A stretch of 64,000 nucleotides of DNA, taken from contig NC_081340.1 of NCBI RefSeq assembly GCF_022539665.2, forward strand, positions 3,906,001-3,970,000, given 5' to 3'. This stretch comes from Daphnia carinata (lineage: Eukaryota > Arthropoda > Branchiopoda > Diplostraca > Daphniidae). Below are positions 12,153 to 21,411 of the stretch, one piece after another (the stretch's first letter is position 1; the number at the start of each line of letters is the position of its first letter). The notes under the pieces were generated by a model, which was not told where the DNA came from, did not search any database, and saw nothing but the letters and a program-made list of their open reading frames with translations. Both the position numbers and the translations under genes were made by a program.

Positions 12153-15138
12153 AAGCAAAAAAAAAAAATTAGAAAAACAAAATAAACACGATGTAACGCA
12201 ACAGAGTCCACAAATGGATAATTGAAAACAAAAAAAAAAAAAAAAAGGCCAAGCGGCTCAATGCACAAAATAATAATAACCAAATACAGATAGGCAAAAC
12301 TTGCAATCAATTTTCAAAATCGAATTAGGCCGAAATTCGTTGTGCGTGTGAGTGCGCGAAGAGGAACGACTTACGAAACGAACCCTGGAGTATGGCGGCC
12401 TCTTGATGATTGTGATGGTCGCAATCCGATAGAGCAGACGACAACTTCTTGGACCACATCGCTTGATGCTGTTGCGGATGAGCAGCAGACGGAGCCACCG
12501 TCGTCGATGAAGACGAAGACGATGAAGAGTTCTTGGTCGAACGTGCACCGGAAAGCGCCGTGATCGATGATTGGTGCGCACTGGCACCCGCCAGATTGCG
12601 GCACCCATTGTTGGCCGCGTGCAACGCGTGTTGCTGCTGGCCAGGCAACTGTTTCATGCGGCGGTCCGACATGAGCGGGATGCGGTCCGTTACGGCGTCC
12701 TCTTCCGTGTCGCTAGCGCTCGTCATGCTGGCACTGCTAGCGACGCTGATGTCTTCATCGGCGCTGCTGCGACCCGACGACAGGCCGTCCTCCAAGATGG
12801 GCATGCTACTAAATTGACCTTTGAGGCCGTTCTGGCTTTTACTGCTGTTGCGCCTGCGGCCCGCATGTTCGGCCCCTGCAGTCACCCCGTCGAACGACTC
12901 CATGTGACACGATCCGGACGTTTGCTTTCCGTTCATGGCCGGCATGTCCGTGGCGGACAGTTCGGCGCCGTTGTAAACGTCCAGCTCGGAATCGTCGTAG
13001 TCGGTCGTTTCCGGCGACAGAGTGAAATTGCGACTCTTGCCCATCTGCAATCCGACCTCCGTTTCGCCGAGGTCCGTTTCGGCGTTGAGGGAAATCGCGT
13101 CTCCGTGCTGATCCTGCCCGCCGGATGAGCGGCCGTCTTCCAGGTGCCACGACAAATGATTGGCTGTCAAACCTTCCGGTGTAGCGGCAACGGGCGTTGA
13201 CGTGGCCGCCGGCCCTGCGGCTAAATCCACCAACGTCTGCCTGGTAGCCGACGGGCTAAACGTCGCCTGCGGATGGGCCGGATTAGGGCTGGTTGTGATC
13301 CGCCTGGGAAAGCCTGGAACCAAAGGTCGGGCCGGAGGCAAGCCGACGATCGGTCCGTTTGCAGGTTTGGCGCAGTCATCCGAATACTCATCCTGTCCGT
13401 TGGCATTGACGGGCGCAACGGCCGGATGAGCTCGCACGCCATAGCGACGAGGTGATCCTTCATACTGAGCGATAGTCAATCCGCCAATGACGGTGGCGAC
13501 AGTCAGCTGTTGTTGCGCGGGTGGCGACTGCGATAGCAGCTGCTGCTGCGCCGCCTCTTCCGCTTCGCTGGCCTCCCGCCTGACGCATTTCTGCTGGGCA
13601 AACTGGTTCAACTGTTCCGACAGGTAGTTGTCCAGATTCAACGGGCTCGACGATGATGGATCGGTGCCGTTCAGCTCGGCCGCCACCACTTCCGGGTAGA
13701 AATCAGTCAAGTAGCCGTGAACGGCCTGCATTTGAGGGCCGACCGCATCTTCAATGCCGCTCGATGGGCCGTTGGAGAGCGTGACCGAAGGCTTCGTCTC
13801 AGACGATGGCCCTTGGCGATCCTGACTCGACCCGCTGGCCAACTCTTGAACTTCCCGCTGCGGATGTTGCTCCGCAATTTGACGATCCGTCGCCGGATCA
13901 TCACCAGCCCACGAGAGCGGCCGTTTGAGGCCGTGGTGTTGGGTGCATGGCTGGTCCGATTTCGCCGCAGCGCCATCAGTCATTCCGGCGGCTGCTGCAG
14001 CGTTGCCGGAAGAAGGATATTGTTTCTCATTCAAATTGCTGGAAATGCTGAAACTGGGCTCCAGGCCCTGACTACCCCAAAGGGTATTGCCTCCGCCGAC
14101 GTGAAAGCCGTAGCGACCCATGCTCTCCTCGTAGTAAACTTCGCCGCTGTAGCGATTGATGCTCCGGTTGCTACTCGACGGCGTACTGTTATTGTTGTTA
14201 TTGTTGTTGTTGTTGTTAGGAGGGCTATCGATGGGCGCCGGATCGACCATCGATTGAACCCTTTGCTGTTTCCGTTGCGATCCTCGCGTCCGGCTTCTCG
14301 AGAGCGACACAATCTCTCGGCCGCCGGCGATTTCCATTCGCGTGGGGTCGAGCTGAGCGCTCGAGCCACTCGCACCACCACCGGAAGCCGATCCAGCAGA
14401 GAGCGTAGGTGTCAAGTCGTAAATTTCCTTGACGCCGCGACGCCGCGGATGTCGCTGATGGCCGGCCGCCTCGGCGTGGTGGCCATTGTGACCTCCTTTC
14501 TTCCAATGGCCGACGATGTGCGATTCAGAGGCGCTGGTCCGCACAGCCGCCGCGGGATTCGACTTCCTCAAGCTGGACGACGAGCCGGACGACGAAGGGG
14601 CCGGTGCAACGTTGCCAGATTTGCTGGACGGGAAGCCGAAATGATCGCTGTCGTTGTCTTCCGAATCCGAGCTGGGCTCGTAGCCTCCGGCGTAGACGTC
14701 GCCGTAAAGGCTCCACGTGTTGTGATCCAAAGTGCGCGGCCGGCGCAGGAATTTCGATCGCCGCAACTCCGCGCTCTCCGTCCTGTACTTGACCGACGGA
14801 CAATAGCGTCGCTGTTGCTGGCCGGCTGCGACGTTCAGTTTGAGCGAAGGCGCCCGTCGGACCGGCGATGCGTCGCTGCCAGATTGACCGCCGTCCGGAT
14901 GAGTCACGGTCGTCGGTCGGCCGAAGGAATGCAAGGGAAGGGCGGCGCTCGTCTGGACGACACTGTCATCGCTCAGATCGATGAGGACGGCCGTGTCGAC
15001 GGGCGGCGATCTGAGGCGACATCGAGGGAAGAGACGTTCCAGGCTGTTTTCGCGCGTTATTGTCGCTGTCGATGACGCTGTTGGCTGTTGCGACGAGTGA
15101 TGAGCTTGATGCTGCTGGATGTGATGGTCGGCGGCCAT
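2161..15138 (-). CDS. Large disordered protein of unknown function (multi-exon gene)
   Basis: I do not recognise this protein. Four exons (12375-15138, 10991-11507, 10777-10889, 10587-10660) join in frame on the minus strand into 1156 codons, and an exon at about 2161-2561 can continue the frame. The start chosen is the ATG at 15138, which has an ACCATGG context; an in-frame ATG at 15246 would add 36 residues. The protein is almost wholly low-complexity: poly-Asn near residues 306-317, Ser runs, Gly/Ser and Pro/Ala-rich stretches. Patches that look conserved include ITRENSLERLFPRC near the N-terminus, RNFTLSPETTDYD near residue 700, SSMPILEDGLSSG near 780 and ETDQLLRDPDDQGFFDEH at the end of the fourth exon. 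No catalytic domain, signal peptide or membrane segment is visible in these exons. A scaffold or cytoskeletal adaptor is possible, but that is a guess from composition only. Confidence 0.7.
2562..5513. other. Non-coding stretch with dense A-runs and a C15 tract
   Basis: Likely intron of the minus-strand gene and 5' flank of the PEBP gene. It carries at least a dozen A-runs of ten or more bases, a C-run of about 15 (2732-2746) and no open frame with believable composition. A pyrimidine/purine-rich 60 bases just before the PEBP start codon, including an A-run and AGAAAG repeats, is probably PEBP 5' UTR. Confidence 0.5.
5514..5798 (+). CDS. PEBP exon 1 (signal peptide)
   Basis: The exon gives 95 codons ending in phase 0 at an AGC/GTAAGC donor. 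The first ATG gives MIVSRK before a second in-frame Met, and either could start the signal peptide; the second gives a more canonical hydrophobic leader. Reading through the donor runs into low-complexity intron sequence, which confirms the exon end. Confidence 0.85.
5514..8858 (+). CDS. Secreted phosphatidylethanolamine-binding protein (PEBP family)
   Basis: Four exons (5514-5798, 6951-7147, 7997-8133, 8548-8858) join in frame to 309 residues plus a stop. The N-terminus MDNVTMVIVALVALNLIG (from the second Met) is a typical signal peptide. It is followed by a variable Ser/Pro/His-rich stretch and then a complete PEBP fold from about residue 118. The ligand-pocket motifs are in order: DPDVPS (177-182), HWLVVNIP (193-200) and GGQHRFIFLAHKQ from residue 222. 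The final helix region reads FSARKFAKIHRLGEP and then INYFTTEFD. PEBP proteins bind anionic phospholipid head groups and regulate kinases or secreted signalling. This one resembles the secreted invertebrate branch with a signal peptide. The usual HRY is HRF here. No single orthologue name can be assigned. Confidence 0.9.
6680..6702. repeat. (GA)n microsatellite
   Basis: A perfect GA dinucleotide run of about 11 units inside the first intron of the PEBP gene, followed by an interrupted GA-rich tail. Expected to be length-polymorphic. Confidence 0.9.
6951..7147 (+). CDS. PEBP exon 2
   Basis: The exon starts after AAAACAG in an A-rich rather than pyrimidine-rich context and ends at a strong AA/GTGAGT donor in phase 2. 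It encodes the acidic helix EEISDEEWRQMMTDDLRRHG and the first strands, including PPYIVNVDYAEHACVHMGNQ, which is where the family has its leading beta hairpin. Confidence 0.85.
7997..8133 (+). CDS. PEBP exon 3 (ligand-pocket motif)
   Basis: The acceptor AACAAG at 7996 restores the frame and gives INFPTNGSGGLFTLMAIDPD, matching the PEBP strand that leads into the DPDxPS motif. Alternative AGs upstream (7930, 7943, 7955) break the frame or meet a stop. The donor is GAG/GTCCGT, a weak site, but it is required for the join to GDVLAEYLG. Confidence 0.8.
8548..8858 (+). CDS. PEBP exon 4 (C-terminal half)
   Basis: The exon enters with two bases completing Gly207 and runs to a TGA at 8856-8858. It encodes GDVLAEYLGPLPSHKGGQHR, the segment homologous to the Gly-Pro-Pro loop and His strand of PEBPs, and the C-terminal helix. 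The other open frames over the same bases are shadows. Confidence 0.9.
9152..9157 (+). terminator. Candidate polyadenylation signal for the PEBP gene
   Basis: A perfect AATAAA lies about 295 bases after the PEBP stop codon in a relatively balanced-composition context (CGCGCAATAAATCG). It is a better candidate than the AATAAA-like strings inside nearby A-runs. Confidence 0.5.
9158..10586. other. Non-coding, homopolymer-rich DNA between PEBP and the minus-strand exons
   Basis: I see no gene here. It holds a 27-base A-run (10284-10310), A-runs near 9028-9043 and 9257-9276, and a short (AAT) cluster near 10214-10226. It is probably intron of the minus-strand gene. Confidence 0.5.
10587..10660 (-). 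CDS. Unknown minus-strand gene, fourth coding exon (acidic, NAGNAG acceptor)
   Basis: The exon encodes an acidic peptide, VEDDDERETDQLL followed by RDPDDQGFFDEH, and ends at a strong CAC/GTAAGT donor in phase 0. Its acceptor is a tandem AAGTAG, so the exon may start at 10660 or 10657 and gain or lose one Val without changing the frame. The pyrimidine tract lies unusually far upstream, about 45 bases away. Confidence 0.65.
10777..10889 (-). CDS. Unknown minus-strand gene, third coding exon
   Basis: A short exon between TTGCAG and GTAAAC that encodes RQSSDYWAKNSPSSTSPRSR followed by a Gly/Lys-rich segment. It enters in phase 2 and leaves in phase 1, and both match the neighbouring exons. That fit is the main support for the gene model here. 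Confidence 0.75.
10991..11507 (-). CDS. Unknown minus-strand gene, second coding exon
   Basis: The frame enters with two bases completing an Arg codon and leaves in phase 2 at a CCCAG/GTAGGG donor. The product is rich in Ala, Ser and Gly: a Pro-rich start (ATPPPPAPLAH), a poly-Ser/Gly block, then a more ordered-looking tail that includes GDMSLHELGDALDHGRMRK and SPLSRSPPVWVP. The tail has the look of a short linear motif region. No domain is recognised. Confidence 0.75.
11508..12374 (-). other. Intron of the minus-strand gene with a 29-base homopolymer
   Basis: This 867-base intron separates the first two coding exons. It contains an uninterrupted run of 29 A on the plus strand (12122-12150) and a second run near 12230-12246, read as U tracts in the transcript. 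The acceptor is TTATTGACAG on the minus strand. I see no coding content of its own. Confidence 0.75.
12122..12150. repeat. 29-base A homopolymer
   Basis: The longest clean homopolymer I see in the window. It lies in an intron of the minus-strand gene, where it is read as U29, and is probably length-variable or error-prone in sequencing. Confidence 0.85.
12375..15138 (-). CDS. Unknown minus-strand gene, first coding exon (2.76 kb)
   Basis: The exon gives 921 codons plus one base. Its 3' end is a strong donor, TTTC followed by GTAAGTCG on the minus strand. Coding sense is clear from the sustained GC-rich codon bias and Ser/Gly/Pro/Gln composition, with only shadows in the other frames. The exon probably begins at an acceptor at 15249 (a T-run, then GCGTCAG), which leaves a 111-base leader or, if the ATG at 15246 is used, an N-terminal extension. 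Upstream minus-strand donors at 16548 and 17339 could belong to 5' UTR exons of this gene. Confidence 0.8.
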
Positions 15139-17207
15139 GGTCGATCCAAGTGGCACATGGCACGCCAATTCGCCCAGTTTGCGGCCGGTTCTTGGTCTTT
15201 TTTTATACAGTTGTCGGTTGCATAAAACGTAATCAACAAATCGCATACACTGACGCGATCAAAAAAGTTTATCCAGAGTTGCTGGACGTTCGACTTATGA
15301 TGTTTGTTTTACAAAAAGAAAAGAGAAGAGTATAAAGGTAAGGTTTCCGAGAAAAACACATTTGTCATTTAGAAAATAGATGAGCGCCATTTTTGCCGTC
15401 GCAATAAATTTGTTTAAAGTTCAGAATTTTAAGTATCGATTTGCAAAAAGAAACGGGAACAAAACTTCGGAGAAATAACAATTCTCATGCGGAACGAGAA
15501 AAGTGCGCTAATAACTTCTGACATTTCGGCAGGGTTACTCTATAATGTAGGGTACTGCCAAAGTCCCAAGTTTCAAAAGGGCACACACGCACACAGATGG
15601 AGAGACCGTTCAGAAATCGTTAAATCGCTTCTAATCGCTTCCACATCTTAAGAGAGGCATTACGTTCATACGCACCCGATGCAAGACATGTCCTCTACAC
15701 ACAACAATGAGCACGACGATGTGTTTGTCAAGGAAGGATAGATTTAAGGATATCAACATCAAAATACCCAGCCATCTCTTTATTTTCTTGATGTGGCAAA
15801 CAATTCGAAGATGGCGCTCAAAGAGGGACGGGGATTCATTAACGAGATCCTATTGTCACGCAGATGCCTATCGTGTTTCGAAAGTGAAAACCCCGATCCT
15901 TACAAGACTTATGCGTTATTTAAAAAGCAAAAGCTGAACGGGGCTTTTTTTCTTTTTTTTTTTTTTTTTTTTTTTTGCAAAATAAGAGATCCTTTCCAAG
16001 CCCGCCGGATCTGGCAATTGTGCGACAAAAGTGCCAAATCCACCGACACGCTATTGCGATTGCCGTGACTAAGCAACAACAACAAAATACGCTAGGAATG
16101 GTGGAAATAAGAAATGGAGGGGAAAGGTGCAGTAGGTCACCCTAGCAACCGTTCCTACGCGGTCAAGTATTTATTTGATTTGATTTTTTTTTTCAACTCT
16201 GTCATTATTCAGGAAGGAAGTGAGGAAAAAAAAAATATGGCCACTGCGGCAATTTTTTCAATTCTGCTCTCGGTTTTGTCGGAAAGCGAATTCTATTCTG
16301 TGGGGCTGTCAAGAATTCTCTTTTTACAACAACAATGGGTTCCGAATTTTCCTGTCCTGTGCCTCAATAATTAAAGGGGGTGGGGCAGATATAGGGAGGG
16401 CGCAAGTGAAAATATAACAATGAAGAAAGGGCAAGGTTTGTTACGTCACGAGTTCGCAGTAGAAACATTTTGATTGGCATTCCAATTGAATGACGTAACA
16501 AAAATAGACCGATCGTTTTAGAAATAAAATTGCGTTTGCCCACTCACCTCGAGGAGAGAATTAAACACTTGCACACTTAACAGTAAGGAGAATGACACGT
16601 TCCAAAGAAACGGAAGAGTGAGAATCTGTTTCTTGTCACTTTGCAACGAACAAGACGTTGGAGCAAACAACCATCTATCAACATCGACGACGAAGACGAC
16701 GTCAATGCCAGACAGCTGCAACCACTTTGGCCGTCTCAGTTCGACTCAATCCCCGTATAAATGTCTTCCCTTGCGAAGGCCGAAAGCAAAAATAAAAACG
16801 TAGGAAGGAACAAGAGGGGGAGAGGAAGAATCGTGAAGAGGAAGAGAGCGAAAAGGGAAGGGAGGTGAGGGGAAACATTGGCGCAAGCGCTCAAGAAGCC
16901 GGGCCAGCCGCACCAAAAGTCCGATCGATTTCCAACAAAAAATAAAATAAAAAGAGAACTAAAAAAGGAAAAAAAAAGGATACTTGTTGTGTAGCAAAGA
17001 CTGCCCTCTATCGATCCTTAACGGCACTCCCTAACGATCCCCCCAGTAGTTTCCAGTAACCGGTCCAGCAACCCCGTTCCGTTCGCTTGGCCGCCACGAA
17101 AACCTTTTGCCGTCTGCTGGCCTCGTTCCAAATCTTTTGTACTACTCCTTCTCTCCTCGTACCTTTCTATATAATCTGCGCGCCTCTGCTCTCGAATTTT
17201 TCGCCCT

Positions 17208-17246
17208 TATAAAACCTTTTGACTCGGCGGGGGAGGTGCGTCAGTG
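17208..17246 (+). promoter_or_regulatory. Candidate plus-strand core promoter (TATA box plus initiator)
   Basis: TATAAAA at 17208-17214 is followed 35 bases later by TCAGTG with its A at 17243, which resembles the arthropod initiator. The spacing is slightly longer than typical. It lies about 6 kb upstream of the first coding exon of unc-13 and in the right orientation, but I could not trace an untranslated exon connecting the two. Confidence 0.25.
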
Positions 17247-20200
17247 GAACCGATCTGGTCATTAGCGGACGAACATGCCGAGACGCGTGCACCAGTGGAG
17301 TAGAAAAAAAAACGGGCATAAAGAAAGAATGGACTTACGTGTCCTGAATTGGTCAAACACATCCGATGGGGAGGGGGACCATACAATTTTTTAAATTAAA
17401 TAAAAAACAAAAATGAGTGCAAATCCAAGGGAAATGCAAGACGGAAACGGATGACGGATCACATCTGTTCGGCCACATTTGACTTGGCAAGTTTCTATGG
17501 CAACCATCATTTCCTAGTCGCTCTTCCACGTCTACCACAGCCGGCACGGACATCCAACCCGCCTCCTATTTTATTTTTTTTTTTTTATTCCGCCGGTCCG
17601 TTATTATTATTATTTTTTTCGATGCTCGCATCATCGCGCACACACTAGCGGATCGGCCGTTTCGTGTATGGCTTTCAGCATTAAGGGAAAAAAGGGGGGA
17701 AGCTTCAAAACCGTAATGTATATTTATATGATCTGTGTAAGGGCAGCGCATCCCTAGCACTTGATGCGAGATGAGAGTCTATGTTGTCGATAGTGGCCAT
17801 CAAAGACAAGGAGGGTGGGAAAAAACTGGCCTTCCGGCTGGTGTCATCCTTGGTTAATACAAAACTAGCAAACAAAAATAGCGAAACATGACGCGTTGAA
17901 CCATAAAACAAAAAATAGCAACACATCTTTTTGTTTTTTTCTTTTTATAAAGGGCAAATCCTTTACTGAAGAAAAAAAAACATCAAAGGAATTCAATCCG
18001 GCTGAGATGGTCGTCAGTCATAATAAAAAACAAAATGGAACGAGCCGAATGTCCTTGTTGTTGTGTTCGGCAACATCTTTTTATTATGACTGTGGACTAC
18101 ATCTTTGTGTATCGCCAATGAACAGAAGCCTCTCGTTCATTCTTCAATTCATTCTTTTTTTTCTGCTATTACTTGGAATTCAATTTTCTTTTCTTTAGTG
18201 AGAGAGGTCAATGGTGGACCGCTATTGACAATTACACAATCAATGAACTGCGCTGTAACAGAACCGCTCAAAAACATGAATCCCATTTTTTTTTTTTTTT
18301 TTCATGAGGTTGTTGTCCCTCTAAAGTCCAGCGTCATCAAGGAAAATTTACGACGAGGCCTTATGACGATAAATATAGCCCAAAAAACAACAAGATCACA
18401 TGGAGTTTGTCTCCATCAGTGGCCGGATACATGACTCCCGTAATCCCCCTCCCCATGGAGTTATGAGCAGGGCCTCACCATATGGTTAAAAGTTGAAAAT
18501 GGATCGGGATGGAGGCCCCGTCGTTACGTGGGTCTATTTTTTTTTCCTCCCAAATGCGGACGTTTTAAATGTATGAAAAAAGAAATGCGATAGAGAACGG
18601 ACCATTCCTGAACTTTAAAAAAAAGACAGGCGTCTCTTTCACCTGCGGGAAAATTTTAAAACCACAGACTTCCTGCCCTTTTGACGTCGAGTAGCATGAA
18701 AAAGCTGCACAGGGCAAACTAAAACTACTCAAAAGTTGATAATCCAAAGCTTTCACGCGATATTTTTCCCTGCCATTTTTTTTTTTTGAAATAATAATAA
18801 TAAAAGGAGAGAAAAAAGGGATCAGATTTCAGGACCCCAAAGTTTACAACTTTGTTTTGTTGTTGTTTTTTATCCATCCATTTTAACGTTACCACCGTCT
18901 TTGGTGGCTGAGGCTTCTGAAGCGAAAAGTTACAGGCTCCAGATGGTCACAAGAATAAAATATAAAGAAAAAGTATTGAGAATGGGGATAGTATCAACGG
19001 CGGTGGCATCAGGATTAAATTCGTTAGCAAGAGCACGAAAAACCGATCGATAACTACTTCCGGAGGGGAGAATTCGATGAAGCCTTGGAGCAAACACACA
19101 TGAAAAGCGACACGACGACAGAGGACCACAAAATGCTTTATAAAGTACGCACTAGCTCGGAGCACGTTTTGCTAAATAAGAATCGAAGAAGGGAGCGAAA
19201 AAAAAGTGGGGTAACACGGCGGCCAGAGTGTCTTTAAAGAGCTAGGCTGGGTCGTCGGCCCTGCGCCCAAAATCCCAATCACTCGCGATCGTAATCTGCA
19301 ACAAATGTCTTAGGCCCTGACTGTATTCGCTGACACCATTTCTATTCTGCCTGTCTTGATCTACAGGGATCGGCCACAGACATTCCCCATCTTGATCCTT
19401 GTCGCCAATTTGTTAGTGGCTAAAATGAGATTGCAATTACAAGCGAGTCGCGGGCGTAAAAAAGGAGAGCAGAATGCACTGTCACTAGGGGTGTGCCTCT
19501 CAATAGAGCCCTAGTCAGCAGATCTGACTCGGGCACACAAAACGTGCTGGTAGTGGATTAGAGTAATCTTTGTCTAGTCACTGAGTTTTTTGGGGCATTT
19601 TAGTCTCCACAAATTTGATGCTGAAACATCTTTAATGTACCTGTGTGTAAGGGTTATGTGAGTCGTGACACTCTTAGCAAGTAGACCGTAGAGACCACTA
19701 TTTCAATCACTCGAGAGCAAGCTCGTTGTGGGCACAAACATGAGATCAAATAGGATTTCCCTGACATTAGGGAAAGGCAGTTGCATCTGAGGCGAAGAGT
19801 TAAAATGCCGGTATTGATTTGTCAATAACAGACCATGGCCAGTTTATAGATAACATTACTTAGAACAGTGATGGGGGAGCGTTGGAGTTGAGGCTCCAAC
19901 GTGATAGAAATGGAAATAAACAAAGACATAACATAATGAAATCGAAGACCAATTACCTTTCGGAGTCGAGAGGATCGTAGCCTCGACAACAAATTCCTTA
20001 TTTCGGTTAAAAATCTTGTGTGTTCTCCTGGATCACAGAGCGCAATTGACTAAAACTTCTGACATTCTAGGCGGCAACTGTCCCAACTTCTTGCGGCTGC
20101 CCTAAGTGCCAGAAAATCGTTCTCGCGCACGCTCAAAAACCAAAACACTTCGTGAATGGCGAAATCGTGACTTTGACAGGCTACTAATAAAGAAATAATT

Positions 20201-20823
20201 CCTACCATTTTAATGCCATTTCATTCCTAAAAAAACAAACTAAACCCATTCTTTTTTGTATCATTTATTCATTGTAAGCTAAGATTGTGAATTGAATTTT
20301 TCAAGTACATTGCAGACAGCGACGTCAATTGTGTTTATTTTATTCGTTTTCTTCTGAATTATCAAGCATAGACCCATCATCAGTTACATACTGTAAACTA
20401 CCCCTCGATAGCAACAATAAACTTCAATCTAATCCAACGAACAAAAAAAATCAAACCAAAATATATATAAAAAAATAACTGAAAGATTGCGAGTGAGTTT
20501 GGCGATTCGCGTGTCTGTGTCGACGTTGGCACAAGTGAAAATCCAACTGATTTTTTTCTTTTTCAAAGGTTTGTGCAATAAGGAAAACGAGCGTAGCTTT
20601 GTGCCAGACAACCGGACACAAAAGCGATTCGGATATAGTCTTTCAGACGGAAATTTTCCTGACGTCATCAGCTGAGTGTATGTAGACAGTGGATATAGTC
20701 GACAATTGCGTGAGCTGCTTTACGTACAAATATCCCATGCGCGTTGCGTGTTAGGCTCACCCAGTCTCCTCCCTCTTTCCCTGTTCCTCCCTATTCGCCA
20801 ATCAATAAATGGTATACATACAT

Positions 20824-20844
20824 TTATATATATATATATATATA
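20824..20844. repeat. (TA)n microsatellite
   Basis: A run of about ten TA units with no coding context, located in the intergenic interval. Confidence 0.85.
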
Positions 20845-21062
20845 ACTTCCGTTTCTGGGGGGATCTCTAGGCACTCTATGGGTCCACGATGAAACTTTAT
20901 AGAGTAGCCTACGGCATTTCTGCTGGGCTCGTTAAATCGTTATAGGTCAAACAATCCGGGGTTGGAAAAAAAAAGGAAATAAAAACTTTATTTGGAACGA
21001 TGTCACGTTTTTATTCAGAAGAGTCAAGTTGAAAAAAAAAATAGGGTTAAACGTGATCTAAT

Positions 21063-21411
21063 TTACGACAGACAGCTTTTGTTGTGTCGTGGATGTGACA
21101 ATCGACGACGGCGGCGCCGCTTGTTGGCCTTTTCGAACAGCTTCATCGACGTCGACCACCAGAAGGCGTCTAAAAACTGTTCCTGTAGGAAGTTCACGTT
21201 ACAATCGCCATCATCGTTGTTGTCAGCCTGAGCATCGTTGATCGCCTACCGGAAGAAGAACCGTTGCATTCCAGAAATTATTTCGTATTGCAAAACCCAA
21301 GTAAATTTCCCGGTTGACCCACCTGAAATGGCGAGAAACAATTCGTGATTAATACCGTGCAACCCATTGCTCTTCGTTTCACTTACCTGTGGCCAACTTG
21401 GAGAGTGCCAT
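21063..21411 (-). CDS. Candidate small minus-strand gene of unknown function
   Basis: On the minus strand an ATG at 21411 (MALSKLAT) runs to a strong CACAG/GTAAGT donor at 21387. A CCATTTCAG acceptor resumes in frame at 21322 (GGSTGKFTW). One TAG at 21246-21248 interrupts the frame. After it, 60 codons stay open to a TAA at 21063, reading for example NVNFLQEQFLDAFWWSTSMK and a KRRRRRR block. The tail may be reached by a second splice using the AG of the TAG itself, with a poor GTTTTG donor and a 51-base intron. Stop-codon readthrough and pseudogene decay are the alternatives. The composition is more GC-rich than the flanks. I recognise no family; the basic run could be nuclear localisation or a processing site. 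Confidence 0.3.

Larger units (their letters stand above)
15250..20990. other. Divergent intergenic interval with possible 5' UTR exons
   Basis: No protein-coding exon is recognisable. Two strong minus-strand donors are present, TCGAG/GTGAGT with exon end at 16548 and GACAC/GTAAGT with exon end at 17339. Either could end an untranslated first exon of the large minus-strand gene. T-runs occur at 15953-15976 and 18287-18302. The part from 19.2 to 20.3 kb has even composition but no open frame longer than a few dozen codons. Confidence 0.45.

Noticed and set aside
13717-15075. 452-codon plus-strand open frame opposite the first exon of the minus-strand gene
   Set aside because: Composition is Arg/Ala/Leu-rich as expected of an antisense shadow; the minus-strand frame is longer and has proper start and donor.
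16756-16761. Perfect TATAAA on the plus strand
   Set aside because: No initiator at the right distance and no exon downstream; probably chance in AT-rich DNA.
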